The notes under the pieces: model-generated
The model's database searches: none
What the model saw: only the letters and a program-made list of their open reading frames with translations
What the model was told of the DNA's origin: nothing
Source: Enterocloster bolteae
GTDB lineage: Bacteria > Bacillota > Clostridia > Lachnospirales > Lachnospiraceae
NCBI RefSeq assembly: GCF_002234575.2
Contig: NZ_CP022464.2
Span: 2,108,001 to 2,172,000, forward strand
DNA: 64,000 nt
Direction: 5' to 3'
Part shown: positions 8,265-16,913 of the stretch, piece by piece
Layout: each line of letters begins with the position of its first letter
Position numbering within the stretch: the stretch's first letter is position 1
Program-made: the position numbers and the translations under genes

Positions 8265-9063
8265 TCAGCTGGAGAAAAAAGATTATATGAAAACATCCCT
8301 GCGGGCCTATTTCCTGCAGAATGGATTTAACTATGGCAATTACCAGGGCCTTGGCTATGCAAATGTACTTTATCCCGCCCTTCGCAAGATGTACAAGGAC
8401 GACGATGACAAACTCCAGGAAGCATTGAAGGAGAACATAGAGTTTTTTAACACCAATATTCATTTTCTCCCGTTTATCACCAGCCTTCATCTGGTCATGC
8501 TGGAGAATAAGACTCCTTCCAATGAAATCCGAAACATCAAAATGGCTCTCATGGGACCGTTGGCAGGTATCGGTGATTCTCTCGCCCAGTTCTGTCTGGC
8601 GCCGCTGTTCGCCACCATTGGCGCGTCCCTGGCCCAGGACGGCCTGATTATGGGGCCCATCCTGTTCTTTGTGGCCATGAACGTGATTCTTCTGGCCATG
8701 AAGCTTCTCACCGGCATGTGGGGATACAAACTGGGCACCAACATCATTGCCACCCTCAGCACGAAGATGGAACAGATTTCCAACATCGCCAGCATGATAG
8801 GTGTGACCGTTATCTCAGGACTTGCGGTAAATTTTGTGAAGATTTCCACACCGATTCAATACGTTGCCAATATGCCGGGAGACCAGCAGAAGGTGGTGGC
8901 CATCCAGGAGATGATAGACGCCATCGCCCCCAAGCTCCTTCCTGTATTATTCACAGGACTTATTTTCTACCTGATAAAAGTGAAAAAGTGGACCACCTAT
9001 AAGCTGGTCATCCTTACCATTATCCTGGGTGTGGTGCTTTCTGTCCTGCATCTGATTGCCTAG
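8254..9063 (+). CDS. PTS system Man-family EIID component
   Basis: The second membrane subunit of the permease, unique to the Man family. It shows SLRAYFLQNGFNYGNYQGLGYA near the N-terminus, MALMGPLAGIGDSLAQF in the centre, and C-terminal helices. I take the ATG that overlaps the IIC gene; a TTG six bases upstream has better spacing from GGAGG and could be used instead. With IIC it makes the membrane domain that brings in the disaccharide and phosphorylates it. A long stem-loop follows the stop codon and separates it from the lyase gene. Confidence 0.92.
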   Translation: MAFNQLEKKDYMKTSLRAYFLQNGFNYGNYQGLGYANVLYPALRKMYKDDDDKLQEALKENIEFFNTNIHFLPFITSLHLVMLENKTPSNEIRNIKMALMGPLAGIGDSLAQFCLAPLFATIGASLAQDGLIMGPILFFVAMNVILLAMKLLTGMWGYKLGTNIIATLSTKMEQISNIASMIGVTVISGLAVNFVKISTPIQYVANMPGDQQKVVAIQEMIDAIAPKLLPVLFTGLIFYLIKVKKWTTYKLVILTIILGVVLSVLHLIA

Positions 9064-9072
9064 AAAAAAGCG

Positions 9073-9124
9073 GGGAGGTACCCTTTGACATGTATGCCTG
9101 AAGCATACAGCAGGGGTGCCTCCC
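9073..9124 (+). other. Long intercistronic stem-loop after EIID
   Basis: An outer stem GGGAGGTACCC / GGGTGCCTCCC (one G-T pair) encloses an inner stem TGTATGC / GCATACA with a CTGAA loop. No T-tract follows, so it looks like an mRNA processing or stabilising element rather than a terminator. It could make PTS transcript levels differ from lyase levels. Confidence 0.6.
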
Positions 9125-9213
9125 TCTCTGGTTAATAAATATGGAAGATCACAGGGGGCGCAGCAGCCCGCCTGAATGAGAGAAAGACCAAATGGAATAA
9201 AAAGGAGTTATCT

Positions 9214-11319
9214 ATGGGTGATGAACGGTATGTACAAGTAAGAGAAAGAGCAGTGGCCTACGCAGCCTGGTATGAGAAGGAACGGGTGACCGCCCATATC
9301 ACTGAAAACTGCCGGGAGGAGGCAAAACAAATTCTGGCGCAGGCAGACAGGCTCATGACGCATACATTTTCGTTTGAGGACAGATGGGATATGGAACCCT
9401 GCCGTGAACCGTTTACCCTTAAGGAAATGATATGGGACAGAAGCCCCAACGGGGATCCGGAATGGATTTTCATGCTGAACCGTCACGAATACATGAACAA
9501 ACTGCTTATTGCCGGCTGGCTTACCGGCGATACGTCATATGCTGAAAAGCTGAAATGGTTCCTGCTTCATTGGATACAGGCAAACCCCATACTGCCAGAG
9601 GGAACCGTGACCACCAGGACCATTGACACGGGAATCCGGTGTATGAGCTGGCAGTATCTGCTGCTTCATCTTCTGGGAGAGGGACTTATAGAGGAAAGGG
9701 AAGCGGGTGAAATCCTGGAGAGCATGAAAGACCAGTTTGCCAGTTTGAGGAAGAGGTACATTGGAAAATATACGCTCAGCAACTGGGGTGTCCTTCAGAC
9801 GGCATCCATATGCAGCGGGTACCTGTGGTTTCGCGAATATTTACCTTCAGACGGAACAGAGGACTGGGCCTGGAAGGAACTGGAACGTCAGATTGGGCTT
9901 CAGGTGCTGGATGACGGAGCCCACTGGGAGCAGTCCATGATGTATCATGTGGAGGTGCTTCTGGCCTGTATGAAGCTGCTGGCCTCCTGCCGGGCCATCG
10001 GCCGGATTGGAAGCAGGACTGATAAGGCCGGCGCGGGATATGGCTGGGGTGAACCTGGCGGGGATGGAGATAGCCGGAAAGAATTTTGGCGCAGTACAGA
10101 CTGGCTGGAGAAGGCAGTTGACAGGATGAGCCGTTACGTGCTTTTTGCCACGGGACCGGATCATGTTCAGATAGCCCAATGTGACAGCGATGTTACCGAT
10201 GTGAGGGATGTGATGGTGAAGGCTGCTGTTCTAACCGGTGACGGCAGGTACAAGTATGCGGGATATGAAACCGCGGACCTGGACAGCGCCTGGCTGCTAG
10301 GCAGTGCCGGAATCGCCGGATACCGCGCCATGGAAGGCAGAAAGCCGGAGAGCCGGTCCATGGAAGCAGCGGATGCCGGGCATATTTTTTTCAGAAGCAG
10401 CTGGGAGGAGGACAGCCATTTTACCTACCTGAAATGCGGTCCCCTTGGAAGCGGGCACGGACATGCGGATTTGACCCATATATCGCTCTATTACAGAGGC
10501 CGTCCCGTACTGGCGGACAGCGGCAGGTACTCCTATGTGGAGGAAGAACCGCTGCGCCCGTTTTTAAAGAGCGCCCAGGCCCACAATGTATGCGTTATAG
10601 ACGGAGAATCCCATGGAAGGCCCAGGGGTTCATGGGGGTATGACAGCTTTGGACAGAGCTTTAAAAATTATTACCGGGAACAGGGGCCGGTCCATTACGG
10701 GGAAATGGCTTATCACGGATGTCTTATGTCCGGCGAACATTATCTGGTCATCCGCAAGGTGATGGCGGTGGACCAGGGAATCTGGATGATTGTCAATGAT
10801 ATACGCTGCGACGGCAGCCATGAGGTAAAGGAGTATTATCACCTGGACAGTGCCGTGCAGGCTGCCCGAACAGGACCGGGCAAGGACGGGACCGGGGAAT
10901 ACTGGAGACTATGCTGCGGCGGGGATGTGTCAATGACGGTGCTGGGATCACGCCCCTTTGAGTCAGAGCCCTGCATTATATCCAAACAATATAACCAGAA
11001 AGAAAAAAGCACCTGTCTGGTCAGGAAAACCGGCTTTACAGACCGTATCACAGACTGGACCTGTCTGTTGGGTGAGGGAACAGAGGCTAAGAAAACCCCT
11101 GTTTTCCAGTATGGAAGCAGCCTGCCTGAGCCGGAGGAACAGGTGACGGCCATGAGCTTTTGCATCTCGCCGGATGAATCCTGGGATTTCCTGGTCTGGA
11201 ATCAGGAGACATGGCAGGGCGGTAAAATCCACTATTGCAAAGGGGTGCCGGTTTATGCAAAGGCAGCAGCCATTCACACCATAAATGGGAACACGACACT
11301 TTACCGATTAAGGATTTAA
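9214..11319 (+). CDS. Heparinase II/III family polysaccharide lyase-like protein
   Basis: A 701-residue protein with an N-terminal (alpha/alpha) toroid (about residues 1-370) and a C-terminal beta-sandwich of heparinase II/III type (HGHADLTHISLYYRGRPVLADSG at ~415-438). Candidate catalytic residues match the PL12-like set: Asn190 (SNWGVLQ), Tyr244 (MYHVEV) and His415/His417 (GHGHAD). There is no signal peptide, so it acts inside the cell, probably on oligosaccharides or disaccharides taken up by the PTS. A cytoplasmic heparinase-like gene in the same position exists in pneumococcal hyaluronan loci; its exact reaction is uncertain. The ribosome site AAGGAG is well spaced. Confidence 0.85.
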   Translation: MGDERYVQVRERAVAYAAWYEKERVTAHITENCREEAKQILAQADRLMTHTFSFEDRWDMEPCREPFTLKEMIWDRSPNGDPEWIFMLNRHEYMNKLLIAGWLTGDTSYAEKLKWFLLHWIQANPILPEGTVTTRTIDTGIRCMSWQYLLLHLLGEGLIEEREAGEILESMKDQFASLRKRYIGKYTLSNWGVLQTASICSGYLWFREYLPSDGTEDWAWKELERQIGLQVLDDGAHWEQSMMYHVEVLLACMKLLASCRAIGRIGSRTDKAGAGYGWGEPGGDGDSRKEFWRSTDWLEKAVDRMSRYVLFATGPDHVQIAQCDSDVTDVRDVMVKAAVLTGDGRYKYAGYETADLDSAWLLGSAGIAGYRAMEGRKPESRSMEAADAGHIFFRSSWEEDSHFTYLKCGPLGSGHGHADLTHISLYYRGRPVLADSGRYSYVEEEPLRPFLKSAQAHNVCVIDGESHGRPRGSWGYDSFGQSFKNYYREQGPVHYGEMAYHGCLMSGEHYLVIRKVMAVDQGIWMIVNDIRCDGSHEVKEYYHLDSAVQAARTGPGKDGTGEYWRLCCGGDVSMTVLGSRPFESEPCIISKQYNQKEKSTCLVRKTGFTDRITDWTCLLGEGTEAKKTPVFQYGSSLPEPEEQVTAMSFCISPDESWDFLVWNQETWQGGKIHYCKGVPVYAKAAAIHTINGNTTLYRLRI

Positions 11320-11366
11320 TGGTATATTTATAAGAGCGATGCAGGATGAGGCGGGTGGAGGTCAGA

Positions 11367-12371
11367 ATGAAGAAGTTGACAATTAATGAGATTGCTGAAC
11401 GGGCGGGTGTTTCAAAGACAACGGTGTCCTTCTATCTCAACGGCAAGATTAATAAGATGTCTGAGGAGACCAAACAGAGAATACAGCATATCATTGATGA
11501 GACCGGATATGAGCCAAGTGCTGCAGCCAGGGCCATGAAGGCCAAGAGCAGCGGCGTGGCGGGGGTCATTCTGGCGGATACGTCGGAGGGATACTGCGCC
11601 AGGGCTCTCAAAGGAATTGAGGAGGCGGCCAGTGCCCTGGAGTACCAGATTGTGGTCGGAAACAGCGGTCTCGCTTTCCAGCATGAGAAGGATTATGTGG
11701 AACGCATGCTCCGGCTGGGGGTTGACGGTTTTATAGTCCAGTCCACCTACCGCTTCGGCATGCTGGCCTCAGACCTGGAAAAAAAGAAAAAGCCCGTCGT
11801 ATACCTGGATGCCAAGCCCTATGATTTCAAGGGGCGGTATGTAAAAAGCAACAATTATGACTGCGTGTACCAGGTGATTTCGGAATGCATCAAGAAGGGA
11901 TATGAGAACTTTCTCATGATTTCCGACGGCGACTCCAATATCAGCGCGGGTTTTGAGAATACCCAGGGATATAAGGACGCCATTCAGGACGCCTGGAAGG
12001 AGGGCGCCACCCAGTATCTTCAGGAGGGCGTGAAGTCCGATCAGGTGTATGAAATGCTGAAGGACCAGATTGACCTGGAAAAAAAGACGCTGATTTATGT
12101 TGCCAGTCCGGGACTTTTGCAGGTGGTGTACCAGGCGATCCGCAGATACCCGGATTATATGAGGCTGTTTCCTGACACACTGGGCCTTATCGGCTTTGAC
12201 GCGGAGGGATGGACCAGAATGACGACCCCAACCATTTCCGCCATCATCACGCCCGCTTATCAGGAAGGGGTCAGGGCCATGGAAGAGCTGGCCGACATCC
12301 TGGACGGCAAGAAAACAGACGGGGAAGTGGTGTTTAAGAATATAGTCAAGTGGAGGGAAACCACCCTTTGA
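11367..12371 (+). CDS. LacI family regulator, RegR-like
   Basis: The N-terminal helix-turn-helix (LTINEIAERAGVSKTTVSFYLNG) and hinge (PSAAARAMKAKSSG) are followed by a periplasmic-binding-protein-like effector domain ending in the usual dimer surface. I start at the ATG preceded by GGAGG, seven codons inside the longest frame. In streptococci the gene after the heparinase-like gene is regR, repressor of the hyaluronan locus, so this is its positional equivalent. Its predicted targets are the GTAAAC dyads at the PTS promoter. The effector is probably a glycosaminoglycan disaccharide or a breakdown product (inference). Confidence 0.88.
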   Translation: MKKLTINEIAERAGVSKTTVSFYLNGKINKMSEETKQRIQHIIDETGYEPSAAARAMKAKSSGVAGVILADTSEGYCARALKGIEEAASALEYQIVVGNSGLAFQHEKDYVERMLRLGVDGFIVQSTYRFGMLASDLEKKKKPVVYLDAKPYDFKGRYVKSNNYDCVYQVISECIKKGYENFLMISDGDSNISAGFENTQGYKDAIQDAWKEGATQYLQEGVKSDQVYEMLKDQIDLEKKTLIYVASPGLLQVVYQAIRRYPDYMRLFPDTLGLIGFDAEGWTRMTTPTISAIITPAYQEGVRAMEELADILDGKKTDGEVVFKNIVKWRETTL

Positions 12372-12448
12372 CCCTTTGATTTTCGGCTTCTGTTTTTTGC
12401 CGGGGCGGAATTGTCCATGATGGAATTTCGTTAATTCAGTTCTTTCAA

Positions 12449-12477
12449 TTGTAATCTTATTTTGTATGTAATATAAT
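12449..12477 (+). promoter_or_regulatory. Promoter of the DeoR regulator gene
   Basis: TTGTAA and TATAAT have a 17-base spacer, followed ~27 bases later by a GAAAGAGG ribosome site. It marks the boundary between the GAG locus and the acid-sugar locus. Confidence 0.6.
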
Positions 12478-12520
12478 AAATCAGTAGATATATTTAAACG
12501 ATAGAAAGAGGATATTGCAT

Positions 12521-13288
12521 ATGAAAGCAAGCGAACGTTTAGAGATTATCATAGATGAAGTGCAGACCAACGGAATTGTCAGGGTTGCGGAAATAAGCGG
12601 GCGTCTGGGGTGTTCCGAGGTGACCATAAGGAATGACATAAGAAAGCTGGACCAGCAGGGGGTTCTTAAGAAAACATACGGGGGAGCGGTCCGCAAGGAA
12701 AACGGACTCTCGGTGGAATTCATTCCCGGAGAATATTTCCTAAACAGTGACAAAAAATACAGAATTGCCAAAAGAGCCTACGAGTATATTGAAGGCGGGG
12801 ACTCAATCATCATTGACGATTCCACTACGGGATATTATCTGGCCAAATATATAAAGGAACATGCAGAGAAACATCTGGCAGTGGTGACGAATTCTGTTCT
12901 GTCCGGAGCTGAGCTGACTTCAGCCAGGCATGTGGACCTTTTTATTGTGGGAGGCCATGTCATTGGTAATCCTCCGGCTGCTCTGGATAACATAACAGTA
13001 GGAGCCATGGGGCAGTTTCATGTTGACAAGGCCTTTGTGGGGGTCAATGGAATCAATCTCAAAACGGGTCTGACTTCCATGGGAACCCCTCAGATGGATG
13101 TGAAGCGTGAAATGATACGGGTGGCGGACGAGGTTTATGTTATTGCCGACAGTTCAAAGTTTGGCAGCAGAAATCTCTTTACGGTGTGTCCTATGTCTGA
13201 GGTAGACAGGGTGATTACTGATACAGAAATAAAAAAAGAATATGTTCAGACTGCCAGGAATCTCGGCATTGAGCTGGATCTTATCTGA
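12521..13288 (+). CDS. DeoR family transcriptional regulator
   Basis: The 255-residue product has an N-terminal winged helix (VRVAEISGRLGCSEVTIRNDIRKLDQQG, then KTYGGAV, the DeoR wing signature) and a C-terminal phosphosugar-isomerase-like sensor domain (DDSTTGYYLAKYI, VTNSVLSG, VNGINLKTGLTS, ADSSKFG). DeoR regulators usually respond to a phosphorylated sugar intermediate. The downstream kinase and dehydrogenase genes would make such an intermediate. The ATG used has GAAAGAGG at nine bases; a TTG two codons earlier is less likely. A TTTCGAT/ATCGAAA inverted repeat surrounding the next promoter is the likely operator. Confidence 0.88.
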   Translation: MKASERLEIIIDEVQTNGIVRVAEISGRLGCSEVTIRNDIRKLDQQGVLKKTYGGAVRKENGLSVEFIPGEYFLNSDKKYRIAKRAYEYIEGGDSIIIDDSTTGYYLAKYIKEHAEKHLAVVTNSVLSGAELTSARHVDLFIVGGHVIGNPPAALDNITVGAMGQFHVDKAFVGVNGINLKTGLTSMGTPQMDVKREMIRVADEVYVIADSSKFGSRNLFTVCPMSEVDRVITDTEIKKEYVQTARNLGIELDLI

Positions 13289-13333
13289 TGGGGTGTTAAA
13301 ATCAGAGGTTTGTGAAAATATAAAATTTTTTAA

Positions 13334-13380
13334 GTGGGAGCTTTTGTGCTTTGTGCATGAAGGCTCTTTTATTTGGCTTT
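13334..13380 (+). terminator. Possible terminator after DeoR gene
   Basis: GAGC and GCTC flank an imperfect stem followed by T-rich sequence. Pairing is interrupted, so this is tentative. Confidence 0.35.
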
Positions 13381-13454
13381 TTTATTATCCGGCATAAATA
13401 CGGACTATAAGAAATGCACAAAGAATTGTGTACATATTCTTATAAAAATAACAA

Positions 13455-13503
13455 TTGACATTTTATTATTTTCGATTGATAATTATATATGTAAATATCG
13501 AAA
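13455..13503 (+). promoter_or_regulatory. Promoter plus inverted repeat of the acid-sugar operon
   Basis: TTGACA and GATAAT are 17 bases apart. TTTCGAT (13470) and ATCGAAA (13497) form a perfect 7-bp inverted repeat 20 bases apart that brackets the -10 box. A second short dyad, CACAA-AGAA-TTGTG, lies just upstream at 13417. Both are candidate sites for the DeoR protein. Confidence 0.6.
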
Positions 13504-13543
13504 GAATATAGAAATAAAAAATATCAATCAAAAGGAGAGACTC

Positions 13544-14593
13544 ATGAAAGAGAAATACAAACCGATTGTAGGAATTACAATCGGAGACCCGGCGGGAATT
13601 GGGCCAGAGATTATCCTGAAGGCTTTGGGAGAGAAACATATTTATGATGAATGCAGGCCCCTTGTCATTGGCTGCGTGAATGTACTCGAAAGAGCAAAGG
13701 CAGTCCTTCCCCAATGCAGTCTGGAATTTAACAGGATTGAATCCGTGTCTGACGCCTGCTTCCGGTTTGGCTCCATAGATGTCCTTGAAACAGGACACTA
13801 TGATATCTCGAAGCTGGTGTGGGGGAAGGAGCAGGCGGCCGCCGGACAGATAGCAATGGATTCCATTCGCACATCTATTGAATTAGGGTTGGAGGGAGAG
13901 ATTGATGCGGTGACCACGGCTCCCATTAACAAGGTGGCTATTAAGATGGTGGGGGTAAAACAGGCTGGTCATACCGAGATTTATATGGACGGCACAAAAG
14001 CTCCGTATGTTCTGACCATGTTTGACTGCTTTAAGATGAGGGTATTCCATCTCAGCAGACATATATCACTGATGAATGCCATCCGGTATGCCACCAAGGA
14101 ACATGTGCTGAACGATATATGCCGCATTGATAAAGAGTTAAAGCGCCTTGGGATGGAAACCCCGTACATTGCGGTGGCGGGCATTAATCCCCACAGCGGG
14201 GAAGGTGGGCTGTTCGGTGATGAAGAGATGAAGGAAATCATTCCTGCCATTGAGGAAGCCAGGAAACGGGGAATCAATGCAATCGGACCGGTTCCGCCGG
14301 ATACATTATTTTCCAGGGGAAAAAATGGGGAATTTGATGCTATACTGGCAATGTATCATGACCAGGGCCATATGCCATGTAAGACGCTGGATTTGGAGAG
14401 GACAGTTTCAGTTACACTGGGACTTCCGTTTTTACGCTGCTCCGTGGACCATGGAACTGCATTTGATATTGCAGGGAAGGGGATTGCCACCAATGTCAGC
14501 ATGACGGCAGCCATCGACTCCACTGTCAAATATGCAAAAGCCCTTCATGATGCAAAGCAGGATGAAAACATGGAAAATCATGATGCAAAATAG
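13544..14593 (+). CDS. PdxA-family 4-phospho-acid-sugar dehydrogenase (PdxA2/DtnP type)
   Basis: A 349-residue NAD-dependent dehydrogenase of the PdxA fold: ITIGDPAGIGPEI at the N-terminus, TAPINK, GHTEIY, FHLSRH, GINPHSGEGG, GPVPPDTLF and MYHDQGHMP. The three metal-binding His positions of PdxA are present (about 143, 169 or 173, and 272). Neighbouring DUF1537 kinase means this is likely the PdxA2 type of acid-sugar pathways, where it oxidises D-threonate or erythronate 4-phosphate to a beta-keto acid that loses CO2 to dihydroxyacetone phosphate, rather than vitamin B6 synthesis. I choose the ATG with AAGGAGAG; the frame's upstream extension overlaps the promoter. Confidence 0.87.
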   Translation: MKEKYKPIVGITIGDPAGIGPEIILKALGEKHIYDECRPLVIGCVNVLERAKAVLPQCSLEFNRIESVSDACFRFGSIDVLETGHYDISKLVWGKEQAAAGQIAMDSIRTSIELGLEGEIDAVTTAPINKVAIKMVGVKQAGHTEIYMDGTKAPYVLTMFDCFKMRVFHLSRHISLMNAIRYATKEHVLNDICRIDKELKRLGMETPYIAVAGINPHSGEGGLFGDEEMKEIIPAIEEARKRGINAIGPVPPDTLFSRGKNGEFDAILAMYHDQGHMPCKTLDLERTVSVTLGLPFLRCSVDHGTAFDIAGKGIATNVSMTAAIDSTVKYAKALHDAKQDENMENHDAK

Positions 14594-14611
14594 CTGAAGC
14601 AGGGGGAATAT

Positions 14612-15976
14612 ATGATGATAGGAGCTGTTACCGACGACTTTACGGGCGCAGCAAGTGCAGGCGCGCTGATTGCAAGGTCACAGGCAAGGACCGGTTTGTT
14701 TTTAGACGCTGAGGCGCTGGAGGATTCTGAGGAGGCAAGATGTCTGGATGCGGTTTTTGTAAGCAGCAACAGCAGGCATTTGAAGCCTGAGGATGCATAC
14801 AGAGAGGTGTGCAAGGCAACGAAGGCCCTAAAGTCCACAGGTGTTACCTGTTTCTCTAAAAAAATAGATACAACGCTGCGCGGCAGAATTGGAAATGAAA
14901 TAGACGCCATGCTGGATACTCTTGGCGGAGATATGGTTGCGGTGATGGTGCCTGCAATGCCGCAATCCAGGAGAATCTGCTTAAACGGTATATCAATCAT
15001 TGACGGGACCGTGCTGACGGAAACTCCCATTGCCCAGGATGTAAAAACCCCGGTAAAGGATGCATTTATTCCAAGACTGATTCAGGGACAGAGCAGACGA
15101 AAAGTCGAGTTGATTTCCATAGAAAATGTGGACAGAGGTAAGGGAACTCTTAAATGTGCCATGATAGATGCCCGGGAGCGAGGAGGGCAGATACTGGTAA
15201 TGGATGCCGTCACTTTGGAGCATATAGACCTGATCGCGCAGACCTGTGTGGAATTGGGGTGGAATGTACTGGCTGTGGACCCGGGTGCGTTTACCATGAA
15301 ACTGAATTACCGCAGGGGGATGATAAAGGAGGAGGTTTCAACGGGGGCAGAGGGCAGTACGGGGCCGGAGGAAAAGGTGGCATTATTTGTGGTGGGCAGC
15401 GCAAATCCGCTGACTAAAGCACAGATGAAGTATTTGTGCAGCAGTGAGGCCAATGTACCTGTCCACGTATCTGCGTACATGCTGATAAGCGGACAGGTAC
15501 AATTCGAGGAAGAAGTGAACCGGGCTGTTGGAATTGCAGTAAATCTGTTCCGGCAGAAACCAAGGCCTCAGTCCATTATCATAGGGACAGCCCTGCAGGA
15601 CTGCGTGGTGGATCTGAATGATGAGGACCTTAGGCGCGGATATGATTCCGGTACCTGTTCAAGACTCATTAATGAAGGACTTGCAGAGATTACGGGGAGA
15701 GTGATGGAGCTGGCGGGCCGGGAGCAGGTGGCAGGACTTCTGCTGACCGGAGGGGATACCATGGAGAGCGTGTGCCGCAGGCTTCATGTTTCCTACATAG
15801 AAGCCATTGATCATATAGTTCCCCAGGTTGATGTGGGCCGTATCGTGGGAAACTATACCGGATTGCCGGTTGTGGTGAAAGGTGGATTCTGCGGCGGCAG
15901 GGAGATAGGAATGGCTGTTGTGAGTCGGTTATTGTCTGAGTCGGCCGGATGTCGGGAAGGAAACGGGAGGGTATAG
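14612..15976 (+). CDS. Four-carbon acid sugar kinase (DUF1537 family)
   Basis: A 454-residue kinase with the DUF1537 N-terminal signature GAVTDDFTGAASAGALIA, the KKIDTTLRGRIGNE active region and a C-terminal nucleotide-binding half (LLLTGGDTMESVCR, PVVVKGGFCGG). The family phosphorylates D-threonate, L-threonate or D-erythronate at O-4 with ATP. It lies 18 bases after the PdxA-like gene, the genetic pairing that defines D-threonate/erythronate catabolism. Either of two adjacent ATG codons could start it. Which stereoisomer is used cannot be told from sequence. The 3' end is close to, and in the long frame would overlap, the BKACE gene. Confidence 0.88.
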   Translation: MMIGAVTDDFTGAASAGALIARSQARTGLFLDAEALEDSEEARCLDAVFVSSNSRHLKPEDAYREVCKATKALKSTGVTCFSKKIDTTLRGRIGNEIDAMLDTLGGDMVAVMVPAMPQSRRICLNGISIIDGTVLTETPIAQDVKTPVKDAFIPRLIQGQSRRKVELISIENVDRGKGTLKCAMIDARERGGQILVMDAVTLEHIDLIAQTCVELGWNVLAVDPGAFTMKLNYRRGMIKEEVSTGAEGSTGPEEKVALFVVGSANPLTKAQMKYLCSSEANVPVHVSAYMLISGQVQFEEEVNRAVGIAVNLFRQKPRPQSIIIGTALQDCVVDLNDEDLRRGYDSGTCSRLINEGLAEITGRVMELAGREQVAGLLLTGGDTMESVCRRLHVSYIEAIDHIVPQVDVGRIVGNYTGLPVVVKGGFCGGREIGMAVVSRLLSESAGCREGNGRV

Positions 15977-16026
15977 GGCATCCGGTTTCAGGTTCGATAA
16001 AAAAGAAAGGTGAAGGTAAAATCCAT

Positions 16027-16899
16027 ATGAAAAAGGTTATTATAGAAGCCCGTGTAAACGAATATGCAATGAGGGACATGAATCCTAACGTGCCGTGGAC
16101 CGTACAGGAACTTGTGGACGAAGCACAGCGTGTAAGGGAGGCTGGTGCATCCATCATGCATTTTCACGCAAGGACAGCTGCCGGGGAGCCTAATAATCAC
16201 GCGGAAGTGTATGCTGAAATCATAGAAAAGGTGCGGGAGAAGACAGACATTTTACTATTGCCAACACTTGGCTTTAACAGCAATGATAAGGACAGCTCGC
16301 GTATCAAAATCATATCCGAACTGGCAAAGAAGGAATCCACGAAGCCGGATATCATTCCTCTGGATACAGGAAGCGTGAACCTGGACCAATATGACGAAGA
16401 AAAGGGCTGCTTCACGGAGTCTGATTCCATCTATACGAATTCAACCAGTACGCTGGAGTTTTGCGCCAGGGAGATGCTTAATTATAAAATAAAGGTAAAA
16501 ATGACCTGCTGGGATGTGGGATTTGTGAGAAGAGGAAGAAAGCTGATTGATATGGGCCTTATCACAAAGCCGGGATATTTCCTGTTTCATCTGACAGAGG
16601 GCAAGTACATAACAGGACATCCCTGTACGGTCAGCGGCGTGGATGCTATGCGAAGCGTGCTTCCTGATGAACCATGTTACTGGAGTGCAAACTGTCTGGG
16701 AGGGAATCTTCTGAATGTGGCTCCGCATGTACTGAAAAATGGCGGGGGCCTGGCAATTGGTATTGGGGATTATCACTATAAGGAACTGGGCGCTCCGAAA
16801 AACGCAGAATTAATTAAGCGTGCGGCTGATATGGCCCGCGAAGTTGACAGGGAGATTGCAAGTCCGGACGAAGTAAAGGCATTTTTTAATATGAATTAA
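16027..16899 (+). CDS. BKACE family enzyme (beta-keto acid cleavage, DUF849)
   Basis: A 290-residue TIM-barrel metalloenzyme of the 3-keto-5-aminohexanoate cleavage family. It shows KVIIEARVNEY at the start, the metal-binding SIMHFHAR, PLDTGSVN, and late ANCLGGN and GGGLAIGIGDY segments. Members condense a beta-keto acid with acetyl-CoA, giving acetoacetate and a new acyl-CoA. Its place between an acid-sugar kinase and a permease is unusual. The PdxA2 product is a beta-keto acid, so it could be the substrate, or this operon handles a different acid (hypothesis). The start is the ATG after AAGGTGAAGG; an upstream in-frame ATG falls in the kinase gene. Confidence 0.87.
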   Translation: MKKVIIEARVNEYAMRDMNPNVPWTVQELVDEAQRVREAGASIMHFHARTAAGEPNNHAEVYAEIIEKVREKTDILLLPTLGFNSNDKDSSRIKIISELAKKESTKPDIIPLDTGSVNLDQYDEEKGCFTESDSIYTNSTSTLEFCAREMLNYKIKVKMTCWDVGFVRRGRKLIDMGLITKPGYFLFHLTEGKYITGHPCTVSGVDAMRSVLPDEPCYWSANCLGGNLLNVAPHVLKNGGGLAIGIGDYHYKELGAPKNAELIKRAADMAREVDREIASPDEVKAFFNMN

Positions 16900-16913
16900 T
16901 GGCGGAGGGGAAA

